8,355 nt of DNA from Candidatus Zixiibacteriota bacterium (GTDB taxonomy: Bacteria > Zixibacteria > MSB-5A5 > GN15 > FEB-12): contig JAHIVM010000564.1 in the NCBI GenBank assembly GCA_018816665.1, positions 1-8,355 of the forward strand, read 5' to 3'. Positions 1-6,564 of the stretch are shown here, in pieces. The stretch's first letter is position 1. Every line of letters starts with the position of its first letter. A program made the position numbers and the translations under genes. The notes beneath the pieces were generated by a model that was not told the origin of the DNA, made no database searches, and saw only the letters and a program-made list of their open reading frames with translations.

Positions 1-1
1 A

Positions 2-2365
2 AACGTGCCGGATCTCATCTTTTCCGCAGATCCCTCCGGTCGCCTGATAGATGTAAGTCCTGCGGCCGAGCGGATTACCGGGTATACGGTTCAGGAACTG
101 ATCGGTATGCAGATTCGGGACATCATTCACGCCGATGATGCTGCGTCGTTTGATGCCATGGTCACCGAGGTAATACAGAACCCCCAATGTGATCTGCGGC
201 CGATGCGGTTTCGGATCAGGACGAAATTCGGTCAGGAGAAGCACCTGGAAGTGAACCGTCACCTGACCTGGGATGACGAGGGCAAGCCGGTGCGCATCGA
301 CGGTGTGGCGCGGGACATCTCCAATCAGGTTCGCATGGAGCAGGAACTGAAGGCCAAAGCGGTGCAACTGGAGAACAGCACGATCGAACTGGCCCGGGCC
401 AATGTTGATCTGCTGACCGCTCAGGAAGCGGTGCAGAAAAAGCACGACGAGGTGCGGGCGATTTTGAATGCATCGGCCGATCCGATTGTCCTGGTTGGGA
501 CCGATCGCTCTATCAGCATCGTCAACAACAGTCTGAGCCGCTTCCTGGAGATGCCGACCGAGGCTATCATCGGGATGCCGTTTGATAGCTTCGTCGAGCG
601 TGCGGCTTCCCAGTTTACCGATGAGGCGGCGTTCAGGAATCGTATCCACGAGCTGGCCCGGAGCCAGAAATCACACAGTGAAATCGAATCAAACCCGATT
701 GAGATGTTTGCATCGGCCCTGAATCTTCGCAGGTCGCCGGAGAGGGTGGTATTCATTGATTCCATAGTTGTGCGCGACGACGGCGGCAACGAAGTCGGTC
801 GAGTGTATTACTTCGGTGATGTCACTGCCATGCGTGACGCCCACCGGCACATGCGCACGATGATCGATGCCTCGCCGATTCCCTGGATCATGACGCGCCT
901 CGACGGCCACGTGCTGTATGCCAACGATCACCTGGCCCAGTTACTGGGGTATTCCCGGGAGGAACTGCTCGACACGGCGATCCCGGAACTGCTTCAGGAT
1001 TCCGGTGATCAGGAACGCCTGCACGCCATTCTTGAGAGGGACGGAGTCGTGCACGGGTTTGAGACCCGTATACGTCGCAAGGACGGATCCGAGGTGTGGT
1101 GTCTGTGTTCCCTGGTGGTGACCTCGCTCGGCTCCCAGCCGGTAGTCATAGGCGGCATGTATGACATTACCCGGCGCAAGAATACCGAAGAGGAGTTGCG
1201 TTTCAAAGAGCAGCGCTTCCGCGGTCTTGTGGAGAATGCCGACGAGATAATATATTCGGTCACGCCGGACGGCAAAATGACGTACCTGTCACCAAAGTTT
1301 ACGGAGCTGACCGGTCACACCGCCGATGACTGGCGCGGCAGCCGGTTTACGGACTGGGTTCATCCCGATGATCTGGAGCGCAGCCGGGCCTGGATTGCAT
1401 CTGGCTTTGCCGCTGTGGACAAGGCTGCAGAGGACCCCTTGCGTTTGCGCAGCAAAGACGGCACCTGGCGTTGGCTGACGACCAGTGCGACACCGATCCG
1501 AGGTGCCTCCGGCGAGGTGGTCGAAGTGGTTGGTGTGGCGCATGACATCACTGAGGTTAAGCAGGCGCTGGATGATCTGAAGCAGGCCCAGACGCGCTTG
1601 GTTCAGTCGGAAAAAATGGCCTCGCTGGGCCTGCTCGTTGCCGGTATCGCTCACGAAATCAACACGCCGGTGGGCGCAATCAACAGTATGCATGATACCC
1701 TCATGCGGGCCGTGGTGAAGCTGAAGACGCAGCTCGGCCAACACTGCGAAGATTCGCACCCCATTGCAGCAGATCTGAAACCGATTATTGATACCATAGA
1801 CTCGGCCAACCGGGTGATTTCCAATGGTGCAGAGCGTGTGATGACAATCGTCCGGCGGTTACGGAGCTTCGCCCGGCTGGACGAGGCGGAACTCAAGAAG
1901 GCCGATATCCACGAAGGTCTGGAGGATACGCTGACGCTGATCCACCACGAAATCAAGAACCGGATTACTGTCAGGCGCGACTTCGGGGATGTCCCGGAGA
2001 TTGCCTGTTATCCCGGACGGTTGAATCAGGTGTTTCTGAACCTGTTAAACAACGCCCGCCAGGCAATAGTGGGCGAGGGTACGATCCAAATCCGGACATT
2101 TGTCCGCGACAGCCGGGTAGTTGTCGAGATAGCTGACTCCGGCAAAGGCATCGATGCTGCCCATCTCAAACGCATATTTGATCCCGGCTTCACCACCAAG
2201 GGCGTGGGCGTGGGTACCGGTCTTGGCCTGTCAATCTGCTACCAGATTATTGAGGATCATCGAGGGACAATATCGGTTCGGAGCGAGGTAGGCAAAGGCA
2301 CCACGTTCACTATCGAATTGCCTATGGATCTGGACAATAACCACGCAGAATCGCGCGACCGATAA
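2..2365 (+). CDS. Multi-PAS sensor histidine kinase, 5'-truncated by window edge
   Basis: This is a signal-sensing kinase that should autophosphorylate on a histidine and pass the phosphate to a response regulator. Residues are counted from the GTG at 5. Four PAS-type domains lie at about 1-108, 145-277, 278-393 and 397-518. Each of PAS1, 3 and 4 ends in the usual 'D-I-(S/T)' strand (ARDIS, YDITR, HDITE). A coiled coil (about 108-150) separates PAS1 from PAS2. The kinase core has the H-box GIAHEINTP with phospho-acceptor His550 (codon 1652-1654), an N-box (NLLNNARQAI, about 680-688), G1 (DSGKG, 711-715), an F-box (FDPGFTTK, 725-732) and G2 (GTGLGLS, 737-743). No membrane segment is visible, so the visible part is probably cytoplasmic. 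The GTG at 5 is not a real start: it lies just inside PAS1 and the frame is open to the window edge (Asn codon at 2-4). The next gene starts 3 bases after the stop. The signal sensed cannot be told from sequence. Confidence 0.93.
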   Translation, partial: NVPDLIFSADPSGRLIDVSPAAERITGYTVQELIGMQIRDIIHADDAASFDAMVTEVIQNPQCDLRPMRFRIRTKFGQEKHLEVNRHLTWDDEGKPVRIDGVARDISNQVRMEQELKAKAVQLENSTIELARANVDLLTAQEAVQKKHDEVRAILNASADPIVLVGTDRSISIVNNSLSRFLEMPTEAIIGMPFDSFVERAASQFTDEAAFRNRIHELARSQKSHSEIESNPIEMFASALNLRRSPERVVFIDSIVVRDDGGNEVGRVYYFGDVTAMRDAHRHMRTMIDASPIPWIMTRLDGHVLYANDHLAQLLGYSREELLDTAIPELLQDSGDQERLHAILERDGVVHGFETRIRRKDGSEVWCLCSLVVTSLGSQPVVIGGMYDITRRKNTEEELRFKEQRFRGLVENADEIIYSVTPDGKMTYLSPKFTELTGHTADDWRGSRFTDWVHPDDLERSRAWIASGFAAVDKAAEDPLRLRSKDGTWRWLTTSATPIRGASGEVVEVVGVAHDITEVKQALDDLKQAQTRLVQSEKMASLGLLVAGIAHEINTPVGAINSMHDTLMRAVVKLKTQLGQHCEDSHPIAADLKPIIDTIDSANRVISNGAERVMTIVRRLRSFARLDEAELKKADIHEGLEDTLTLIHHEIKNRITVRRDFGDVPEIACYPGRLNQVFLNLLNNARQAIVGEGTIQIRTFVRDSRVVVEIADSGKGIDAAHLKRIFDPGFTTKGVGVGTGLGLSICYQIIEDHRGTISVRSEVGKGTTFTIELPMDLDNNHAESRDR

Positions 2366-2368
2366 CGG

Positions 2369-5173
2369 TTGTCGACAGAGATCAGCGCAGACCAGTTCAT
2401 GAAACGACTCCTGGGTACCAATATAGATATCAGGCCGGGTGAGTCACGGGTGACCGCCCTGATGGCGCTATATCACTTCCTTCTCCTGGTTGCGCTATAC
2501 CTTCTGAAGCCGGCTCGTGATTCACTATTCCTTACGGAACTCGGCGCCGATCAACTTCCGTTTGTATTCATACTGATCGCCCTAGTGGGGCTGCCTGTGA
2601 CCGCCATGTATTCTGGTGCGGGGCGACGCTTTGACCTGAAGAGACTGGTTCGAATTGCGACGCTGTGTGTGGTCGCAAGTTTCGTGCTGCTGCGATGGCT
2701 GCTGAGTATGCAGGCTCCCTGGGTGTTTTACGTGTTTTACGTAGGAGTCAGCATATTTGGCATTTTGTCCGTGTCGCAATTCTGGTTGCTGGCCAATGCT
2801 GTGTTTGACGCTTCCCAGGCGAAACGACTGTTTGTCGTTCTGGGACTCGGGGGAATCGCCGGCGCGATCGCCGGTGGTGGCATTACCTCGCTCCTGGTCA
2901 GGACGGTTGGCATATCCACGCGCGACCTTATCCTGGTAAGTGTCGCCTTGTTGCTCGCTACGATTCCGCTCGTTGATGCTATCTGGCGACGTCGCCCGCC
3001 GGGACTGGGTGAGCAGGCGCGGACAGAGACGGAGGGGGAGAGCGGGAAACGTCCGCTGGCGGATGTGATCCGTACAGTGATGCGAAGCCGCTACCAACTG
3101 CTGATCGTGGGCATCATTGCGGCCACGACCCTGTGTTCGACCATCGTCGACTTTCAGTTCAAAACGATATCGGCCGAAGCTTTTACCGACGAAAACCAGC
3201 TAACCACCTTCCTGGGAGCATTCTACGGCGGGGTCAGTGTGCTTTCGGTGATCTTCCAACTACTGGTAACGTATCGTTTGCTGCGCTGGGTCGGGGTGGG
3301 CGGCATTATATTCCTGCTTCCGGTGATGCTGCTGGGGGGATCGGTGTGGTTTCTGGCCGTTCCGGGACTTGCGGCGGCAACATGTGTTCGGGGGATGGAG
3401 GGCAGTCTCAGCTATTCCACGGATAAGACGGGACGGGAACTGTTGTATTTGCCGGTGCCGCTTGCCGTGAAAAAACGCACGAAGGTGTTTATCGACCTGT
3501 TTGTGGATCGCACCGTACAGGGCATTGCCGGATTGCTGCTGCTGTTGTTTACGATGGTGCTGGGATTGTCGCCGCGCCATATCTCACTGATTGTGATGAT
3601 TGTCGCCGGACTGTGGCTCGTACTTGCGCTTGCCACCCGCCGGGGGTATATCGACGCGTTCCGGGCGGCACTGGCGCGACGGGAGATACATGCCGCCGAT
3701 CTGACCGGCGGGATCACGGATCCCTCGGTTGTAAGGGCCCTGACCGTGTCATTGCGCAGTCCCAATGCGAGAGAGGTGACATATGCTCTGGATATGCTCA
3801 AGACGGTTCATTCACCTGAAATAGAGTCATCGGTGGTGGCACTCCTGGACCACCGTGATCCGGGCGTCCGGACCGGCGCCCTGCAAACGATATTCGGATT
3901 TGCCGGCAGGGCACACCTGCCGGATGTGACCCGGGTACTGGCGGATGACGATCTCATTGTTCGGCGGGAGGCAATCCATTTGGCTGCATGGCACGATGCC
4001 GAGGGACGGCTGCCGACGTTGGAGAGATTTCTGAGGGAGGACGATCAACGGCTTGTGCTGGCTACAATCGACTGTATAGCGGAATACGGCGGGCGCAAAG
4101 AACACGCTTTGCTGGAAGAACACGCGGATGCCATCTTTGCAATGCCCTCGAGTGACTTCGATGTTGAGATGGATCGGGCGGTCGCCCGGATAATCGGGAA
4201 ACTCAAGCGTCCGGAATACTATCGCTTCCTGGAACAGCTGATAGACCATGAACATCCTGCGGTCGTGATCGAGGCGATCAGGGCCATGGGGGAGGCGTGC
4301 GATTCCCGTCACGTTTCGATTCTCCTGGGGCTGCTTTCGGATACTCGATACCGGGCAGCGGCGAGCACCGCCCTGACGCGATACGGACCAGAGATACTGG
4401 AGACCCTGCGGGACACCATGACCGATCCGGCGGTTCATCTGAAGGTGCGCGCGGCCGTTGCCCGAATCATATCGCGTATGCCGCACCAGGAGTCGGTTGA
4501 TATACTCATTGAGTTGCTGGGCAGCATTGATTCCCGTCTCCGTTTCCAGGTTATCCGGGCGCTCAATCGGCTGCGGTCCGGATTCGCTCACCTGCGGTTT
4601 AATCGTGCCGGCGTGACTGCGGCATGGGTAGAGGAAAGCCGGCGGTGCTACGCCGTGCTCCAGGCACTACAGGTGAACGACGGTGCGATTGACGACGATG
4701 CCTGCAGGTTGCTCCAGAGAGCCCTGGTCGAGCGCAAGTACGAAACGCTCGAACGCATGTTTCGTTTGCTCGGACTGCGCTATCCGGCGGCGGACATATA
4801 CAATGCCTACCTGGCGTTGCTTGATGGCAACCGGGCCGTGCGGGCGAGCGCGGTGGAACTGCTCGACAACACCCTCAGCGCTCAGGAGAAGCGGTACCTG
4901 TTTCCGATCATTGAGGCACAGCCGGGGGCCTTCCCTGTGGACGGGAATGATGGCTCGGTCGAAACATCTCGTCCCGATCGGTCGGCGGCTCTGGCACGAT
5001 TGCTGGAGGGGGATGATTTGTGGCTGAAGGCCTGTGCTGTGTACTGTGTCCCGAGTGAGAACGACCGGGTATTGTGGGGCCTTGTGCAGCGGACGGCAGC
5101 AGACCCCGATCCCACGGTAAGTGAGACTTGCCGCCTGGTGCTGGATCGACGAAAGGCGACCGGGAATGTATAA
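2369..5173 (+). CDS. NTT-family (ATP/ADP translocase-like) transporter with C-terminal HEAT repeats
   Basis: This is a probable nucleotide transporter of the TLC/NTT family (Npt/Tlc type), whose known members exchange ATP for ADP or import nucleotides across the inner membrane. The first ~425 of 934 residues carry 11-12 hydrophobic segments (about 28-48, 63-82, 92-112, 118-146, 153-177, 186-206, 242-262, 277-301, 308-334, 383-400, 404-422). The family signature LKPARDSLFL is at 46-55, at the end of TM1. Residues ~445-735 are paired amphipathic helices of HEAT type (for example HRDPGVRTGAL, DDDLIVRREAI, EHPAVVIEAIRAMGE, DPAVHLKVRAAVARI), followed by a helical tail to 934. HEAT repeats usually serve as protein-binding scaffolds. 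The length fits NTT-HEAT fusions known in free-living bacteria rather than the ~500-residue parasite carriers. The start is uncertain: TTG at 2369 directly follows the kinase stop, ATG at 2399 is an alternative, and neither has a clear Shine-Dalgarno, which suggests translational coupling. The substrate is unknown. Confidence 0.88.
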   Translation: MSTEISADQFMKRLLGTNIDIRPGESRVTALMALYHFLLLVALYLLKPARDSLFLTELGADQLPFVFILIALVGLPVTAMYSGAGRRFDLKRLVRIATLCVVASFVLLRWLLSMQAPWVFYVFYVGVSIFGILSVSQFWLLANAVFDASQAKRLFVVLGLGGIAGAIAGGGITSLLVRTVGISTRDLILVSVALLLATIPLVDAIWRRRPPGLGEQARTETEGESGKRPLADVIRTVMRSRYQLLIVGIIAATTLCSTIVDFQFKTISAEAFTDENQLTTFLGAFYGGVSVLSVIFQLLVTYRLLRWVGVGGIIFLLPVMLLGGSVWFLAVPGLAAATCVRGMEGSLSYSTDKTGRELLYLPVPLAVKKRTKVFIDLFVDRTVQGIAGLLLLLFTMVLGLSPRHISLIVMIVAGLWLVLALATRRGYIDAFRAALARREIHAADLTGGITDPSVVRALTVSLRSPNAREVTYALDMLKTVHSPEIESSVVALLDHRDPGVRTGALQTIFGFAGRAHLPDVTRVLADDDLIVRREAIHLAAWHDAEGRLPTLERFLREDDQRLVLATIDCIAEYGGRKEHALLEEHADAIFAMPSSDFDVEMDRAVARIIGKLKRPEYYRFLEQLIDHEHPAVVIEAIRAMGEACDSRHVSILLGLLSDTRYRAAASTALTRYGPEILETLRDTMTDPAVHLKVRAAVARIISRMPHQESVDILIELLGSIDSRLRFQVIRALNRLRSGFAHLRFNRAGVTAAWVEESRRCYAVLQALQVNDGAIDDDACRLLQRALVERKYETLERMFRLLGLRYPAADIYNAYLALLDGNRAVRASAVELLDNTLSAQEKRYLFPIIEAQPGAFPVDGNDGSVETSRPDRSAALARLLEGDDLWLKACAVYCVPSENDRVLWGLVQRTAADPDPTVSETCRLVLDRRKATGNV

Positions 5174-5188
5174 GCGTATAGCGGACGG

Positions 5189-5202
5189 CAACGATCAACG
5201 AT
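5189..5202 (+). repeat. Short tandem repeat CAACGAT x2 in the NTT-CNB gap
   Basis: Two exact adjacent copies of a 7-base unit lie in the 80-base spacer between the NTT-HEAT stop and the CNB start. Nothing else is recognisable in that spacer. It may be chance or a small regulatory site. Confidence 0.3.
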
Positions 5203-5253
5203 TCGGCGTGATTGTGAGTTGGCAGAACGCCGCAAATGCACGGAAAACTAACT

Positions 5254-5706
5254 ATGTTGACAGTCATTGAAAGAGTAATCCTGCTGCAAAATGTCGATGT
5301 CTTCGAGCAGGTATCCACCGAGCAACTGGCCTACCTGGCAGCAATTGCACGCGAAGTGGAGTTTCTTGAGGGGGATACCATATATCGGGAAAACGAGCGG
5401 GCGGTGGCCATGTATCTCGTACTGGAAGGATCGGTGCGTTTGCATCAAAACAACCTGGACATCACCATCGCCCGGGCCCGAGACGCGTTTGGCACCTGGT
5501 CGCTGTTCGATGATCGCCCCACGGTGGTGACGGCGACCGCGCTGGAACACACGCGCCTGTTGCGCGTTGACCGGGAGGATTTTATTGATCTCCTGGCCGA
5601 TCACGTGCAGATTGCACAGGGTGTTCTGAAGAAGATGGCCGGCAGATTGCGCGGGCTGGCCTCGCGCATAGGCTCGGAGCCGTCAGGTGGCCGGACCGGC
5701 CGCTGA
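5254..5706 (+). CDS. Small stand-alone cyclic nucleotide-binding-fold (CNB/Crp-like) protein
   Basis: This 150-residue protein is made of one cNMP-binding beta-roll with flanking helices and no DNA-binding helix-turn-helix, so it is not a complete Crp/Fnr regulator. From the ATG at 5254, an N-terminal helix (IERVILLQNVDVFEQV) leads into the roll: FLEGDTIYRENE at 37-48, then YLVLEGSVRL at 54-63. A phosphate-binding-cassette position follows at 79-96 (starting FGTWSLFDDRP), then LLRVDREDF and a C-terminal helix. The cassette lacks the usual Glu after FG and the usual Arg, so canonical cAMP or cGMP binding is doubtful. The start at 5254 is preferred because GGA lies 9 bases upstream and family members commonly begin near this point; an in-frame ATG at 5236 would add six residues but has no Shine-Dalgarno. 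It lies 80 bases behind the NTT-HEAT gene, probably in the same operon. NTT-HEAT proteins fused to such a domain are known, so this looks like the detached third module, perhaps acting on the translocase. Confidence 0.85.
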   Translation: MLTVIERVILLQNVDVFEQVSTEQLAYLAAIAREVEFLEGDTIYRENERAVAMYLVLEGSVRLHQNNLDITIARARDAFGTWSLFDDRPTVVTATALEHTRLLRVDREDFIDLLADHVQIAQGVLKKMAGRLRGLASRIGSEPSGGRTGR

Positions 5707-5815
5707 GGCACGGACGTAGATCCGCTCCGGCAGCCGCGTTTTTGCTTGCTCCCACCGCCGGCAGTCCGGATATTGGCCTTGATTGCACGAAAGCTGGAAT
5801 CAGAATGATACGGGA

Positions 5816-5857
5816 CCGGGTCTAATTGATGAAGCACTTGCTTCCTGACCGGTTTTT
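5816..5857 (+). terminator. Probable intrinsic terminator after the kinase/NTT/CNB unit
   Basis: The outer stem is CCGG(g)TC at 5816-5822 with GACCGG at 5847-5852 and one bulged G. An inner stem GAAGC/GCTTC (5831-5835 and 5840-5844) is closed by ACTT. The outer stem is followed at once by TTTTT (5853-5857). The structure lies about 110 bases past the CNB stop and before the response regulator leader, so it probably ends the upstream transcript. The internal loop of eight bases weakens it. Confidence 0.5.
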
Positions 5858-5891
5858 CTGCTAATAGAAATATCGGATTGCAGCCGGTCGG

Positions 5892-5920
5892 CGCCTCCAG
5901 CGCTGAAACGAGGCGGTTTT
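5892..5920 (+). other. Hairpin in the leader of the response regulator gene, followed by TTTT
   Basis: CGCCTC (5892-5897) pairs perfectly with GAGGCG (5910-5915). The 12-base loop includes the palindrome AGCGCT. A GTTTTG stretch follows, and the Shine-Dalgarno begins 11 bases later. It could be a weak terminator, an attenuator-like leader structure or an operator. The T run is short, so its role is uncertain. Confidence 0.35.
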
Positions 5921-5930
5921 GTGAGATTAC

Positions 5931-5936
5931 AGGAGA
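5931..5936 (+). promoter_or_regulatory. Strong Shine-Dalgarno of the response regulator gene
   Basis: AGGAGA sits 5 bases before the ATG at 5942 and fixes that start. It is by far the best ribosome-binding site in the window and contrasts with the poor sites before the NTT and CNB genes. Confidence 0.8.
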
Positions 5937-5941
5937 CGTAG

Positions 5942-6424
5942 ATGGGAAATCAGGATTCGAAACATATTGTCGTTATCGTTGATGATGAAGAGATGGTGCT
6001 GACCAGTCTCAGTTCGTTTCTCAACCTGGAAACGGAATACGAGGTGGTGACGTTTACCTCGGCGGCCGAGGCGTTGGCGTATATTACGGATAACAGCATA
6101 GACCTGGTGGTGTCGGACTATCTTATGCCGGAGATGGACGGTATTTCGTTCCTGGCCAGGGTCCGGGATCTGCAGCCGGAAGTGCCGCGTATCATCCTGA
6201 CCGGTTATGCCGACAAGGAAAACGCGATCAAGGCAATTAACGAGGTCGGCCTGTTTCAATACATAGAAAAGCCGTGGGACAATGAGGATATCCTGATCAT
6301 TCTCAGGAACGGTCTTGAGAAGCAGGCGTTGATGAAAAAGCTGAATCAGAAGATTGAAGAGATCAACCGGGCTTACAGCGAACTCCAGGGGCTTCATCGG
6401 GAAATCGTCAAAACTTTTGTATAA
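5942..6424 (+). CDS. Response regulator, receiver domain with C-terminal coiled coil and no output domain
   Basis: This 160-residue two-component receiver should accept phosphate from a histidine kinase. The acidic pocket is Asp14-Asp15 (VDDEE) and the phospho-acceptor is Asp59 (VSDYLMPEMDG). The switch Thr is at 87 (ILTGYAD) and the conserved Lys is 110 in EKPWDNEDI. The KPW variant is typical of receivers attached to HD-GYP or similar outputs (RpfG-like). After the receiver (about 8-122), residues 122-156 form a heptad-rich helix (GLEKQALMKKLNQKIEEI) and the protein simply stops. Where an HD or other output would follow, there is a stop codon and a terminator-like hairpin. The ATG has a strong Shine-Dalgarno, AGGAGA, 5 bases upstream. 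It may act by dimerising or docking onto a partner. The PAS kinase upstream is a candidate donor, but a probable terminator separates it from this gene. Confidence 0.92.
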   Translation: MGNQDSKHIVVIVDDEEMVLTSLSSFLNLETEYEVVTFTSAAEALAYITDNSIDLVVSDYLMPEMDGISFLARVRDLQPEVPRIILTGYADKENAIKAINEVGLFQYIEKPWDNEDILIILRNGLEKQALMKKLNQKIEEINRAYSELQGLHREIVKTFV

Positions 6425-6457
6425 AAAAGCCACCGGAGGCGAAGCACTTCCGGCGGC
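6423..6457 (-). terminator. Intrinsic terminator for the minus-strand FN3 gene
   Basis: Read on the minus strand, GCCGCCGGA pairs with TCCGGTGGC (arms 6449-6457 and 6429-6437, one mismatch) around an 11-base loop, followed by TTTTTT (complement of the A run 6423-6428). It lies about 110 bases past the FN3 stop. The A run overlaps the TAA stop of the response regulator, so the + strand transcript lacks a T tract and may end here only weakly. Confidence 0.65.
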
Positions 6458-6460
6458 GGC

Positions 6461-6483
6461 GTGAGGCTGGCGCAAGCCTACAC
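6461..6483. other. Hairpin between convergent genes
   Basis: GTGAGGCT (6461-6468) pairs with AGCCT(a)CAC (6475-6483) with one bulged base and a six-base loop. It is the middle of three consecutive stem-loops in the 140-base convergent gap. No T run follows it. Confidence 0.4.
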
Positions 6484-6504
6484 GATTTCGGCTGACTGAA
6501 AGAC

Positions 6505-6534
6505 CGAACCCGTACCCTGGGTGAGGCGGGTTCG
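6505..6534. other. Perfect 8-bp inverted repeat between convergent genes
   Basis: CGAACCCG (6505-6512) and CGGGTTCG (6527-6534) are exact inverted copies around a 14-base loop. There is no T tract on either side. It lies 30 bases past the FN3 stop on the minus strand. It may stabilise transcript 3' ends or be a protein site. Confidence 0.5.
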
Positions 6535-6564
6535 CTGTCGTGATTGGGTCACGAACGCTTTATA

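Larger units (their letters stand above)
5707..5941 (+). other. Intergenic region between CNB and response regulator genes
   Basis: This 235-base gap has no convincing gene. It holds a weak hairpin (CGGA/TCCG, 5711-5724) with a T5 run at 5739-5743, the probable terminator at 5816-5857, a 6-bp hairpin at 5892-5915 and the response regulator's Shine-Dalgarno. The promoter of the response regulator should lie here. No good -35/-10 pair was found: TTGCTT at 5838 is followed only by a poor -10 around 5862. Confidence 0.6.

Noticed and set aside
5..7. GTG as the start of the histidine kinase
   Set aside because: It falls inside the first PAS domain (family members read N-V-P-D or I-P-D here), the preceding codon is open and there is no room for a ribosome site. 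The gene starts upstream of the window.
3827..4591. Long open frame on the minus strand opposite the HEAT region (254 codons)
   Set aside because: It lies wholly inside the well-supported NTT-HEAT gene, its product has low-complexity composition with no recognisable motif, and it has no Shine-Dalgarno. It is an antisense shadow of a GC-rich gene.
2369..5173. NTT carrier as evidence for an intracellular energy parasite (Chlamydia/Rickettsia-like)
   Set aside because: HEAT-fused NTTs occur in free-living bacteria. The PAS kinase, the FN3 surface protein with sorting domain and the GC-rich composition do not suggest a reduced parasite genome.
5775..5786. Sigma-54-like GG...GC promoter
   Set aside because: The spacing between GG (5775-5776) and GC (5785-5786) is 8 bases instead of the required 10.
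5829..5864. Eleven-codon reading frame that could be a leader peptide
   Set aside because: It coincides with the terminator hairpin, has no properly placed Shine-Dalgarno and shows no run of regulatory codons.
5838..5868. Sigma-70 promoter with TTGCTT -35
   Set aside because: The best -10 at 17-18 bases spacing matches only about three of six positions and the -35 sits inside the terminator stem.
5927..6475. Open frame on the minus strand opposite the response regulator (182 codons)
   Set aside because: The opposite strand encodes a receiver domain with all key residues, and the minus frame runs through the terminator hairpin.
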